Below, piece after piece: positions 13,381 through 20,753 of a stretch of DNA of 64,000 nt. The notes beneath the pieces are model-generated. The model was not told where the DNA came from, did not search any database, and saw only the letters and a list, made by a program, of their open reading frames with translations. Location of the stretch: NCBI GenBank assembly GCA_900542085.1, contig UQMK01000003.1, forward strand, positions 55,559-119,558. The letters run 5' to 3'. The DNA comes from an uncultured Collinsella sp. (GTDB lineage Bacteria > Actinomycetota > Coriobacteriia > Coriobacteriales > Coriobacteriaceae). The translations under genes and the position numbers were made by a program. Numbering within the stretch: the stretch's first letter is position 1; every line of letters begins with the position of its first letter.

Positions 13381-13386
13381 CATATC

Positions 13387-14007
13387 TTGATCAGCATGAT
13401 TCTCGGCCGCAAGATTGGCATGACCCAGGTTTGGGACGAGGACGACAACGTCGTTCCCGTCACGGTCATCCAGGCTGGCCCCTGCGCTGTCTCGCAGGTT
13501 AAAACTCAGGCAACCGACGGCTATGACGCCGTCCAGATCGGTTTCGGCGACATCAAGGCCAAGAACGTGAACAAGCCCATGGCTGGTCACTTCGCCAAGG
13601 CCGGCGTCGAGCCTGTCCGCTTCCTTCGTGAGGTCCGCGTCGAGAACGGCGAGGAGCACAAGGTCGGCGAGGTCGTCACCGTCGCTGATTTCGCTGATGT
13701 CGAGAAGGTCGACGTCATCGGTACCTCCAAGGGTAAGGGCTTCCAGGGTCGCATCAAGCGCTGGGGTCAGCGCCGCGGTCCTATGACGCATGGTTCTCAC
13801 TTCCAGCGTCACCCCGGTTCTATCGGTCAGTGCGCCTATCCTGCGCGCGTCCTCAAGGGCGTCAAGATGGCCGGTCACATGGGTAACGAGCGCGTTACCG
13901 TCAAGAACCTTTCCGTTGTCCGCATCGATGCCGAGCAGAACCTCATCTTGGTCAAGGGCGCTGTCCCGGGTGCCAAGAATGGTCTCGTCGCCATCCGTAT
14001 GGCCTAA
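13387..14007 (+). CDS. rplC: 50S ribosomal protein L3
   Basis: A 206-residue L3 near the peptidyl-transferase centre. The start is either TTG 13387 (MISMILGRKIGMTQVW) or ATG 13396; the TTG has GGG eight bases upstream and gives the usual N-terminal spacing, so it is preferred. The conserved region KGFQGRIKRWGQRRGPMTHGSHFQRHPGSIG is intact. It is the first gene of its own transcript rather than following rpsJ. The leader holds possible regulatory stems. Confidence 0.96.
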   Translation: MISMILGRKIGMTQVWDEDDNVVPVTVIQAGPCAVSQVKTQATDGYDAVQIGFGDIKAKNVNKPMAGHFAKAGVEPVRFLREVRVENGEEHKVGEVVTVADFADVEKVDVIGTSKGKGFQGRIKRWGQRRGPMTHGSHFQRHPGSIGQCAYPARVLKGVKMAGHMGNERVTVKNLSVVRIDAEQNLILVKGAVPGAKNGLVAIRMA

Positions 14008-14053
14008 GGGCCCAGCCCATTTAGCCCAGCGTCATACCAAGGAGAACACTTAA

Positions 14054-14680
14054 ATGGCAAAGTTTGAAGTAAAGAACAGCGAGGGCAAGAAGGTCGCAGA
14101 GGCCGAGCTCGCCGCTGAGGTGTACGGCATCGAGCCGAACATCCACGTTATGCACCACATCGTCAAGTGCCAGATGGCCTCTTGGCGTCAGGGCACCCAG
14201 TCCGCTAAGGGCCGCTCTGAGGTTTCCGGTGGCGGCAAGAAGCCTTGGCGTCAGAAGGGCACCGGCCGTGCCCGCCAGGGTTCCATCCGTGCTGCCCAGT
14301 GGCGTCACGGTGGCGTTGTCTTCGCCCCCAAGCCCCGTTCCTACGCTAAGCGTATGAACAACAAGGAGGTCAAGCTGGCTATGCGCTCCGCGCTGTCCGC
14401 CAAGCTGGCCGATGGCGAGCTCGTGCTCGTCGACGACTACGGCTTCGAGAAGCCTTCCACCAAGGCTGCCGTTGCCATGCTCAAGGCTCTCGGCCTTGAG
14501 GGCAAGCGTCTGACCATCATCGTTCGCGATGAGGACGTCAACGCCTACCTGTCGTTCCGCAACATTCCCAAGACGTTCATCATCACTGCCGACGAGGCCA
14601 ACACCTACGATCTCGTCAACAACAACGCCGTGCTGATGCCCGCCGACATCGCCGCTCACTTCGGGGAGGTGCTTGCTTAA
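14054..14680 (+). CDS. rplD: 50S ribosomal protein L4
   Basis: A 208-residue L4. The extended loop that lines the exit tunnel is visible as GGGKKPWRQKGTGRARQGS followed by RHGGVVFAPKPRSY. ATG 14054 follows AAGGAG. In E. coli L4 also represses the S10 operon, so the structured rplC leader upstream is a candidate target here. The stop codon TAA (14678-14680) directly abuts the ATG of rplW. Confidence 0.97.
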   Translation: MAKFEVKNSEGKKVAEAELAAEVYGIEPNIHVMHHIVKCQMASWRQGTQSAKGRSEVSGGGKKPWRQKGTGRARQGSIRAAQWRHGGVVFAPKPRSYAKRMNNKEVKLAMRSALSAKLADGELVLVDDYGFEKPSTKAAVAMLKALGLEGKRLTIIVRDEDVNAYLSFRNIPKTFIITADEANTYDLVNNNAVLMPADIAAHFGEVLA

Positions 14681-14968
14681 ATGACCGCCCACGAGATCAT
14701 CATCCGTCCGATCGTGTCCGAGCGTTCCTTCTCCGGCATGGAGCAGAACAAGTACACGTTCGAGGTCGCCAAGGATGCTAACAAGTATCAGATCAAGGAT
14801 GCCGTCGAGGAGATCTTCGGCGTCAAGGTCGTTCGCGTGAACACCCTGACGGTCAAGCCCAAGACCAAGCGCGTGCGCTATGTCGCCGGCAAGACCCGTT
14901 CTTGGAAGAAGGCCATCGTCACGCTGGCCGAGGGCGACACCATCGAGGTCTTTGGCAACCAGGCCTAA
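14681..14968 (+). CDS. rplW: 50S ribosomal protein L23
   Basis: A 95-residue L23 at the exit-tunnel rim, where it docks trigger factor and SRP. The start ATG 14681 follows the rplD stop with no gap, and the ribosome site (GGGGAGGTG) lies in the end of rplD. Typical blocks are IIRPIVSERSF and KYTFEVAKDANKYQIKDAVEEIFGVKV. A hairpin and a new promoter-like motif follow before rplB. Confidence 0.97.
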   Translation: MTAHEIIIRPIVSERSFSGMEQNKYTFEVAKDANKYQIKDAVEEIFGVKVVRVNTLTVKPKTKRVRYVAGKTRSWKKAIVTLAEGDTIEVFGNQA

Positions 14969-14980
14969 GACTCGCTGCTG

Positions 14981-15030
14981 TTGAGTGAGCTCATGCCTCC
15001 CAAATAGGGGAGGCGAGAGCTCAAGGTTTT
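14981..15030 (+). terminator. hairpin between rplW and rplB (attenuator or terminator)
   Basis: GCCTCCC (14995-15001) pairs with GGGAGGC (15008-15014), extended by TTGAG (14981-14985) with CTCAA (15020-15024), and is followed by GGTTTT. The T-run is short, so partial termination is likely. A promoter-like block for rplB starts 13 nt later. Confidence 0.5.
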
Positions 15031-15042
15031 GGGCGTATAAAA

Positions 15043-15068
15043 TGGACACGCCCGGAACCGTGTATACG
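15043..15068 (+). promoter_or_regulatory. rplB promoter with shared motif
   Basis: TGGACACGCCCG, four bases and CCGTGTATAC repeat the block at 13178-13202 before rplC with only three or four changes. TATACG (15063-15068) would be the -10 box. ACACG and CGTGT form a perfect dyad 8 nt apart. Confidence 0.5.
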
Positions 15069-15147
15069 TCCGGTGTCATCGCACCCGAGGCAGAACCTCG
15101 AATCCCTGTCTGCGATGGCTAACGGATTCCTATTGAAAGGGATTGTA

Positions 15148-15978
15148 ATGGCTGTAAAGCACCTTAAGCCGACCTCCGCTGGTAGGCGTTGGCAGACGAT
15201 CTCCGACTTCTCCGAGATCACCTGCACCAAGCCCGAGAAGTCTCTTCTCGAGCCCCTGCCCAAGAAGGCCGGTCGTAACAACAACGGCCGCATCACCACC
15301 CGCCACCAGGGCGGCGGCGTGAAGCGTCGTTACCGCGTGATTGACTTCAAGCGCAACAAGGACGGCGTGCCCGCCAAGGTTGCCACGATCGAGTACGATC
15401 CGAACCGTTCCGCTCGCATCGCTCTGCTGCACTACGCTGACGGTGAGAAGCGCTACATCCTGGCCCCCAAGGGCCTCGAGGTCGGTCAGACCGTCATGTC
15501 CGGTTCTGACGCCGACATCAAGCCGGGCAACGCTCTGCCCCTCGCCGACATCCCCGTCGGTACGCTCATCCACGCTGTCGAGTTCCAGCCGGGCAAGGGC
15601 GCCGCTATCGCCCGTTCCGCTGGTAACTCCTGCCAGCTGATGGGTAAGGAGGGCAAGTACGCCATCGTCCGTATGCCTTCCTCCGAGATGCGCCGCATCC
15701 TCGTTACCTGCCGCGCCACCGTCGGTGAGGTCGGCAACGCCGATCACGCCAACATCGTCATCGGCAAGGCCGGCCGTAAGCGTCACATGAACGTGCGCCC
15801 GACCGTCCGCGGTACCGTCATGAACCCTGTCGACCACCCGCACGGCGGTGGCGAGGGCAAGAACCACACCTCTGGTCGTCCCTCCGTTACCCCCTGGGGT
15901 AAGCCGACGAAGGGCCTTCGTACGCGCAAGAAGAAGAAGGTCTCGAACCAGCACATCATTCGTCGCCGTAAGAAGTAA
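15148..15978 (+). CDS. rplB: 50S ribosomal protein L2
   Basis: A 276-residue L2 needed for subunit joining and peptidyl transfer. ATG 15148 follows AAAGGGATTG; an earlier in-frame start at 15073 would add an unconserved leader. The RNA-binding block TTRHQGGGVKRRYRVIDFKR and the active-site loop NPVDHPHGGGEG with its conserved His are intact. It ends in the usual Lys/Arg-rich tail. It opens the rplB-rpsS-rplV-rpsC-rplP-rpmC-rpsQ run. Confidence 0.97.
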   Translation: MAVKHLKPTSAGRRWQTISDFSEITCTKPEKSLLEPLPKKAGRNNNGRITTRHQGGGVKRRYRVIDFKRNKDGVPAKVATIEYDPNRSARIALLHYADGEKRYILAPKGLEVGQTVMSGSDADIKPGNALPLADIPVGTLIHAVEFQPGKGAAIARSAGNSCQLMGKEGKYAIVRMPSSEMRRILVTCRATVGEVGNADHANIVIGKAGRKRHMNVRPTVRGTVMNPVDHPHGGGEGKNHTSGRPSVTPWGKPTKGLRTRKKKKVSNQHIIRRRKK

Positions 15979-16010
15979 TTTCGGATACCGAGTTTTAGGA
16001 GAAAGCACTT

Positions 16011-16271
16011 ATGAGCAGAAGTCTCAAAAAGGGCCCGTTCGTGGAGACTCGCCTTCTCTCGCGTATCACCGCGATGAACGAGGCTGGCAAGAAGGACGTC
16101 GTGAAGACCTGGTCCCGCGCGTCCACCATCTTCCCCGAGATGGTTGGTCACACCATCGCCGTCCACGACGGCCGCAAGCATGTGCCCGTGTATGTTACCG
16201 AGTCCATGGTTGGTCACAAGCTCGGCGAGTTCGCGCCGACTCGTACGTTCCGTGGCCACAAGGCCAAATAG
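16011..16271 (+). CDS. rpsS: 30S ribosomal protein S19
   Basis: An 86-residue S19 of the 30S head, which forms a complex with S13. The N-terminus MSRSLKKGPFVE and the block STIFPEMVGHTIAVHDGRKHVPV are typical. ATG 16011 follows AGGAGAAAG. It lies in the standard position between rplB and rplV, with only 14 nt before the next gene. Confidence 0.97.
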   Translation: MSRSLKKGPFVETRLLSRITAMNEAGKKDVVKTWSRASTIFPEMVGHTIAVHDGRKHVPVYVTESMVGHKLGEFAPTRTFRGHKAK

Positions 16272-16285
16272 GGGGTTAACCGTAA

Positions 16286-16657
16286 ATGGCAACTAAGTCT
16301 ATTGAAACTGAGGCCACCGAGGTTCGCGCCGTCGCTAAGTACGTGCGTGTTTCCCCCAGCAAGGCCCGCCTGGTGGTCGATTTGATCCGCCGCAAGCCTG
16401 TCGCTCAGGCCTTCGACATCCTCCACTTCTGCGACCGCGCCGTCGCCGTGGATGTCGAGAAGGTTCTCCGTTCCGCTGTTGCGAACGCCGAGAACAACAA
16501 CGGTCTGCGTGCCGACAACCTGGTTGTCGCCGCTGCCTATGTTGACGAGGGTCCGACGCTTAAGCGCATCCGTCCCCGCGCCAAGGGTTCCGCTTCTCGC
16601 ATTCTGAAGCGTACTTCCCACATCACCGTCGTCGTTGCTCCTCGAAAGGAGGCGTAA
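16286..16657 (+). CDS. rplV: 50S ribosomal protein L22
   Basis: A 123-residue L22 whose beta-hairpin reaches the exit tunnel. Blocks AKYVRVSPSKARLVVDLIRRK and the C-terminal RPRAKGSASRILKRTSHITVVV identify it. The ribosome site for rpsC (AAAGGAGG) lies in its last codons, so translation is coupled. Macrolide-resistance changes often map to the hairpin; nothing unusual is seen here. Confidence 0.97.
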   Translation: MATKSIETEATEVRAVAKYVRVSPSKARLVVDLIRRKPVAQAFDILHFCDRAVAVDVEKVLRSAVANAENNNGLRADNLVVAAAYVDEGPTLKRIRPRAKGSASRILKRTSHITVVVAPRKEA

Positions 16658-16663
16658 AGCTGT

Positions 16664-17374
16664 ATGGGTCAGAAAGTCTACCCCACCGGCTTCCGTCTTG
16701 GCATCACCGAGAACTGGCGCTCCCGCTGGTTCGCAGAGAAGGATTACGCTAAGACCCTCGGTAACGATCTCGAGATTCGCAAGTACCTCGAGAAGCGTCT
16801 TTCCCGCGCAGCTGTCTCCCGCGTCGAGATCGAGCGCGCTGGCGACAAGGTGAAGGTCATCATCCTCACCGCTCGCCCCGGCGTTGTCATCGGTAAGAAG
16901 GGTGCCGAGATCGATACCCTCCGCACCGAGCTCGAGAAGGTCGCTGGCGTCTCCAAGGGCCAGCTCTCCGTCGACGTTGTCGAGATCAAGCGCCCCGAGC
17001 TCGACGCCAACCTCGTTGCTCAGTCCATCGCTGAGCAGCTCGAGGGCCGCGTTGCCTTCCGTCGCGCTATGCGCAAGGCTGTCCAGTCCGCCCGCAAGGC
17101 CGGCGCCAAGGGCATCCGTATCCAGTGCTCCGGTCGTCTCGGCGGTGCCGAGATGGGCCGTCGTGAGTGGTACCGTGAGGGTCGCGTGCCTCTGCACACC
17201 CTCCGCGCCAAGATCGACTACGGCACGGCTGTCGCCAGCACCACCATGGGCGCCTGCGGCGTGAAGGTCTGGATCTACCTGGGCGAGAAGCTCCCGGGCC
17301 AGCCTGTTCCCAACCCTGCACTCGAGGGCTCTTCCCGTCCTCGTCGTCGTAACTCCGAGAGGAGGGGTCAGTAG
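16664..17374 (+). CDS. rpsC: 30S ribosomal protein S3
   Basis: A 236-residue S3 at the mRNA entry channel. It has the N-terminal MGQKVYPTGFRLGI, a KH domain with the GxxG loop (VVIGKKGAEID), and the C-terminal domain GRLGGAEMGRREWYREGRVPLHTLRA. Its TAG stop shares its G with the GTG start of rplP (17374). The basic tail SSRPRRRNSERRGQ is short. Confidence 0.97.
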   Translation: MGQKVYPTGFRLGITENWRSRWFAEKDYAKTLGNDLEIRKYLEKRLSRAAVSRVEIERAGDKVKVIILTARPGVVIGKKGAEIDTLRTELEKVAGVSKGQLSVDVVEIKRPELDANLVAQSIAEQLEGRVAFRRAMRKAVQSARKAGAKGIRIQCSGRLGGAEMGRREWYREGRVPLHTLRAKIDYGTAVASTTMGACGVKVWIYLGEKLPGQPVPNPALEGSSRPRRRNSERRGQ

Positions 17375-17877
17375 TGCTTGCCCCTAAGCGTATTCTTCAC
17401 CGCAAGGTGCAGCGTGGCTCCATGAAGGGCCAGGCCAAGGGTAATACCGAGCTGCATTTCGGCGAGTTTGGTATCCAGGCTCTCGAGGCCCATTGGATTA
17501 CCAACCGTCAGATCGAGGCTGCTCGTATTGCCATGACCCGCTACATGAAGCGTGGCGGTCGTGTCTACATCACGATCTTCCCCGATAAACCCATCACCAA
17601 GAAGCCTGCCGAGACTCGCATGGGTTCTGGTAAGGGTAACCCCGAGGAGTGGGTGGCCGTCGTCAAGCCCGGCCGCATCATGTTCGAGGTCAAGGGTGTT
17701 CCCGAGGAGGTCGCTCGCGAGGCTCTGCGTCTTGCACAGCACAAGCTCCCCATCAAGACCAAGATTGTGGTTGCTAAGAACGCTGAGCAGCGCATCGAGA
17801 AGGAAATGGCTGAGGAGGCCGCTCTCGAGGCCAAGTGGGCTGCTGAGGACGCCGCCGCCGCCAAGGAGGAGAACTAA
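17374..17877 (+). CDS. rplP: 50S ribosomal protein L16 with C-terminal extension
   Basis: L16 organises the A-site region of the 50S subunit. It is 167 residues long against about 137-140 in most bacteria. The core (RILHRKVQRGSMKGQAKGN to PIKTKIVVAKN) is normal. The additional 25 or so residues form a charged, Ala/Glu-rich helix (EKEMAEEAALEAKWAAEDAA). The start is GTG 17374, overlapping the rpsC stop by one base. The TAATG overlap at 17875-17879 couples it to rpmC. The tail resembles those on beta, beta-prime and L17 here. Confidence 0.97.
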   Translation: MLAPKRILHRKVQRGSMKGQAKGNTELHFGEFGIQALEAHWITNRQIEAARIAMTRYMKRGGRVYITIFPDKPITKKPAETRMGSGKGNPEEWVAVVKPGRIMFEVKGVPEEVAREALRLAQHKLPIKTKIVVAKNAEQRIEKEMAEEAALEAKWAAEDAAAAKEEN

Positions 17878-18092
17878 TGAAGCCCGCAGAGATTCGTGAG
17901 CTCTCGGACGCTCAGCTCGTTGAGAAGCTGAAGGAAATGCGCGCCGAGCTCTTTAACCTTCGTTTCCAGATGGCCACCAGCCAGCTGGACAACACCGCTC
18001 GCGTCAACACCGTGAAGAAGGACATCGCTCGCGTCCTCACGGAGCAGCGCGCCCGCGAGATCGCAGCGGAGAAGTCCGCTGTCGCCGAGTAG
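17877..18092 (+). CDS. rpmC: 50S ribosomal protein L29
   Basis: A 71-residue two-helix L29 next to L23 at the tunnel exit. The start MKPAEIRELSDAQLVEKLKEMRAE is cut here to its first part, MKPAEIRELSDAQL; the block ELFNLRFQMATSQLDN is typical. ATG 17877 overlaps the rplP stop. A gap of 16 nt with AAGGAGAG leads to rpsQ. Confidence 0.96.
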   Translation: MKPAEIRELSDAQLVEKLKEMRAELFNLRFQMATSQLDNTARVNTVKKDIARVLTEQRAREIAAEKSAVAE

Positions 18093-18108
18093 GACCTAAG
18101 GAGAGAAC

Positions 18109-18369
18109 ATGACTGATTCGCGTAACTCGCGTAAGGTCCGTACGGGTGTCGTTACCTCCGTCTCCGGTGCCAAGACCATTGTTGTCACCATCACCGAGCG
18201 CAAGCGTCACCCCAAGTACGGCAAGATGATGACCAGCTCCAAGAAGCTGCACGCTCACGACGAGGAGTGCACGGCTGGCGTGGGCGATACCGTCCGCGTT
18301 ATGGAGACCCGTCCTATGTCCAAGATGAAGCGTTGGCGCCTCATCGAGGTCGTCGAGCGCGCTAAATAA
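18109..18369 (+). CDS. rpsQ: 30S ribosomal protein S17
   Basis: An 86-residue OB-fold S17 that binds 16S rRNA early in assembly. The block RKVRTGVVTSVSGAKTIVV and the motif YGKMMTSSKKLHAHDEE are typical. ATG 18109 follows AAGGAGAG. A structured 118-nt gap follows, so the next gene may be regulated separately. Confidence 0.97.
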   Translation: MTDSRNSRKVRTGVVTSVSGAKTIVVTITERKRHPKYGKMMTSSKKLHAHDEECTAGVGDTVRVMETRPMSKMKRWRLIEVVERAK

Positions 18370-18396
18370 GCAGTCGCTCTTACGACTTGTACGTTT

Positions 18397-18462
18397 CCGA
18401 AGATGTGCGTATGCCTGGCTTGCATACCACGGGCCGCATAAAGGCTGCGCACCTCTCTTCGG
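18397..18462 (+). promoter_or_regulatory. structured leader upstream of rplN
   Basis: Nested stems are visible: CCGAAGA with TCTTCGG (18397-18403 / 18456-18462), GTGCG with CGCAC (18405-18409 / 18448-18452), and an inner TATGC/GCATA hairpin (18410-18426). The layout suggests a branched RNA 25 nt before the rplN start. A role as a ribosomal-protein binding site is inferred. Confidence 0.45.
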
Positions 18463-18487
18463 TTCTTAGTTCGGAGGAACATCTACC

Positions 18488-18856
18488 ATGATTCAGATGC
18501 AAACCATGCTGAACGTCGCCGACAACTCCGGCGCTCGCAAGATTCGCTGCATCAAGGTGCTTGGCGGTTCCAAGCGTCGTTATGCAGGCATCGGCGATGT
18601 GTTCATCGGTGCTGTCCAGGAGGCTACCCCTGGCGCCAACGTCAAGAAGAAGGACGTTGTCCGTTGCGTCGTCGTTCGCACCGTTAAGGAGATCCGCCGC
18701 AAGGATGGCTCCTACATTCGCTTTGATGAGAACGCCTGCGTTGTCATCAACAACGATGGTTCGCCCGTCGGCACCCGTATCTTCGGGCCCGTCGCTCGCG
18801 AGCTTCGTGACAAGAAGTACATGAAGATCGTCTCGCTCGCTCCCGAGACCCTGTAG
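18488..18856 (+). CDS. rplN: 50S ribosomal protein L14
   Basis: A 122-residue L14 at the subunit interface. The start MIQMQTMLNVADNSGARKI matches the family; ATG 18488 follows GGAGGAAC. The block GSYIRFDENACVVINNDG and the C-terminal RELRDKKYMKIVSLAPETL are conserved. It heads the spc cluster, and only rplX follows before the operon is interrupted. Confidence 0.97.
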   Translation: MIQMQTMLNVADNSGARKIRCIKVLGGSKRRYAGIGDVFIGAVQEATPGANVKKKDVVRCVVVRTVKEIRRKDGSYIRFDENACVVINNDGSPVGTRIFGPVARELRDKKYMKIVSLAPETL

Positions 18857-18869
18857 TTAGGGGAGATAT

Positions 18870-19175
18870 ATGTATATCAAGAAGGGCGATAAGGTCCAGG
18901 TTCTCTCTGGTAAGGATCGCGGCAAGCAGGGCGTTGTCCTGCGTGCTCTCCCCGCCGAGAACAAGGTCGTTGTCGAGGGCGTTTCGGTCGTCAAGAAGGC
19001 CGTCAAGCCCAACGCTGCCAACCAGCAGGGCGGCATCGTTTCGCAGGAGGCTCCCATCGACGCCTCCAACGTCAATCTCGTTTGCCCCGAGTGCGGTAAG
19101 GTTACCCGCGTCGGTCACGAGAAGGACGGCAAGAACAAGCTGCGCGTCTGCAAGAAGTGCGGCCACAAGTTCTAA
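18870..19175 (+). CDS. rplX: 50S ribosomal protein L24
   Basis: A 101-residue L24 with an N-terminal KOW motif (IKKGDKVQVLSGKDRGKQG), an assembly initiator of the 50S subunit. The C-terminal part has CxxC pairs (CPECGK ... CKKCGH), typical of the zinc-ribbon form. In almost all bacteria rplE follows directly. Here a terminator comes 27 nt later and rplE is 32 kb away. Confidence 0.97.
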   Translation: MYIKKGDKVQVLSGKDRGKQGVVLRALPAENKVVVEGVSVVKKAVKPNAANQQGGIVSQEAPIDASNVNLVCPECGKVTRVGHEKDGKNKLRVCKKCGHKF

Positions 19176-19201
19176 GCTGCCCGCAACATCAAGTTGCTAG
19201 C

Positions 19202-19236
19202 AAAGGCCCGGATGCCACGGCACCCGGGCCTTTTTC
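19202..19236 (+). terminator. terminator after rplX
   Basis: AAAGGCCCGG...CCCGGGCCTTTTT forms a strong stem with a T5 run and ends the ribosomal transcript at the left edge of the 32-kb insertion. Confidence 0.92.
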
Positions 19237-19242
19237 TATCCC

Positions 19243-19275
19243 TACTCATTGGGTACTCATTGGGTACTCATTGGG
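19243..19275. repeat. three tandem 11-bp repeats
   Basis: TACTCATTGGG occurs three times without interruption. No coding function is apparent. It lies in the gene-free stretch 19237-19670, which otherwise holds two copies of a dispersed repeat and possible operator sites. Confidence 0.8.
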
Positions 19276-19401
19276 GACAGGCTTAAATGAGTGGTTGCGC
19301 GCGCGAAAGGCTGGCGTGACAGTCGGTCAGCTTGTGCGTTGTTGCGGACTCGGTGAGGCAACGGTTAAAAGGGCAACTGCTGGCTGGCGCGACGTCTCAA
19401 A

Positions 19402-19485
19402 TGATCCTTTTTCCTCCGTCCCTAACGGATCATCACAGCTTTCCGCGTAAAAGATGATCCGTTTTCCTCCGTCCCCAAGGGATCA
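19402..19485. repeat. two copies of a dispersed 31-bp repeat
   Basis: The 31-bp unit begins TGATCCGTTTTCCTCC and ends CCCCAAGGGATCA, with short inverted ends TGATCC / GGATCA. Copies lie at 19402-19432 (diverged) and 19455-19485. An identical third copy is at 25215-25245 and a partial one at 51126-51143. It seems to be a common extragenic repeat of this genome. Confidence 0.75.
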
Positions 19486-19499
19486 GGTAATGTTCATTT

Positions 19500-19627
19500 G
19501 TGCGTAGTTGCGTGCGTAGGATTGCGTGACTATGCTTGTGTATGTACCGTCTGCTGCTGAATTTTGACCATTTAGCGGTAATACACGCAGAAGCACGCAC
19601 ATACACGCGCATTTGTGCGAATATAGA
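19500..19627 (+). promoter_or_regulatory. possible operator cluster before the oxidoreductase gene
   Basis: Several TGCGT / CACGC elements occur in both directions: a group of TGCGTAG, TGCGTGCG and TTGCGTG at 19500-19529, and ACACGCAG, CACGCACA and ACACGCGC at 19582-19610. A TATAGA -10-like box is at 19622-19627. They may be binding sites for the DeoR-type regulator encoded downstream; this is inferred. Confidence 0.35.
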
Positions 19628-19670
19628 GCTGTCAGAAATGCAAGACGTTCTATGACACAGGAGGCACACA

Positions 19671-20750
19671 ATGGCAGATTCCAAACAGGCTCCGCTTGAC
19701 GCCGCGGCAGCCGCCAAAGCGGCGTTCGCTTCGGTCCAGGACAAGCCATTCCCCGATGATATCTTTACGGCTCCCGAGCTTCGTTGGGCTGTGATCGGGT
19801 GCGGCGTTATCGCCAACCAGATGGCCCAGTCTCTCGCTCTTGCCGGCCGCAAGCTTGCGGGCGTCGCCAACCGCACGCTGTCCAAGGCTCAGGCTTTTGC
19901 CGATCAGTATGGCATCGAGAAGGTCTATGAATCGGTCGAGGACCTCTATGCCGATCCGAACATTGACGCAGTCTATATCACCACGCCGCACAACACTCAC
20001 ATCACCTACCTGCGAGCCGCTCTGGCAGCTGGTAAGCACGTGCTCTGCGAAAAGGCCATCACCCTTAATTCCGCCGAGCTCGATGAGGCCCGCGCCATCG
20101 CCGACGAGCATAACGTCGTCCTCATGGACGCCACTACGGTGCTCCACATGCCCCTGTATCAGGAGCTGCGCCGCCGCATGGATGCCGGTGAGTTTGGCCG
20201 CATGAACCTCGCCCAACTCAACTTTGGCAGCTACAAGGAGTACGGCGATCTGACTAACCGCTTCTATAACCGCAACCTCGCTGGCGGCGCTATGCTCGAC
20301 ATTGGCGTCTATGCGCTTTCCGTTATGCGCCTCTTTATGGCAAGCCAGCCCGCTGAGGTCGTTTCGCTGGGCAACACCTGTGAGACCGGTGTCGACGTTG
20401 CGGGCGGCATCGTCTGCCGTAATGCTGAGCAACAGCTGGGTGTTGTGAGCCTTACGCTTCACTCCAAGCAGCCCAAGCGCTCGGTCATCAGCTTTGACAA
20501 GTGCTATATCGAGGTCAACGAGTATCCGCGTGCCGATCACGCGACCATCGTGTGGACTGCGGACGGCCACCGCGAGGAGGTCCACGCCGGCACCGAGGCT
20601 TACGCTCTGTGCTACGAGATGGCCGACCTCGAGAAGGCCGTTGCCGGCGACGACTCCAAGCGCGAGCTGCTGGAATATGCTTCTGGTGTTATGGAGCTTA
20701 TGACCAAGCTTCGCGCCGACTGGGGAGTCGTGTACCCCGAGGAGGAGTAA
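19671..20750 (+). CDS. Gfo/Idh/MocA-family oxidoreductase
   Basis: A 359-residue NAD(P)-dependent dehydrogenase. The Rossmann motif AVIGCGVIANQMAQSL is near residue 43. The substrate domain has the family CEKAITLN block (EKxx motif, Lys in the active site) and GGAMLDIGVYALS. Members oxidise or reduce sugars, inositols and trans-dihydrodiols. This one groups by eye with the dimeric dihydrodiol dehydrogenase-like proteins, but the substrate is unknown. ATG 19671 follows AGGAGG. Three bases separate it from a DeoR-type regulator, which suggests a two-gene carbohydrate-responsive operon. Confidence 0.88.
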   Translation: MADSKQAPLDAAAAAKAAFASVQDKPFPDDIFTAPELRWAVIGCGVIANQMAQSLALAGRKLAGVANRTLSKAQAFADQYGIEKVYESVEDLYADPNIDAVYITTPHNTHITYLRAALAAGKHVLCEKAITLNSAELDEARAIADEHNVVLMDATTVLHMPLYQELRRRMDAGEFGRMNLAQLNFGSYKEYGDLTNRFYNRNLAGGAMLDIGVYALSVMRLFMASQPAEVVSLGNTCETGVDVAGGIVCRNAEQQLGVVSLTLHSKQPKRSVISFDKCYIEVNEYPRADHATIVWTADGHREEVHAGTEAYALCYEMADLEKAVAGDDSKRELLEYASGVMELMTKLRADWGVVYPEEE

Positions 20751-20753
20751 GCG

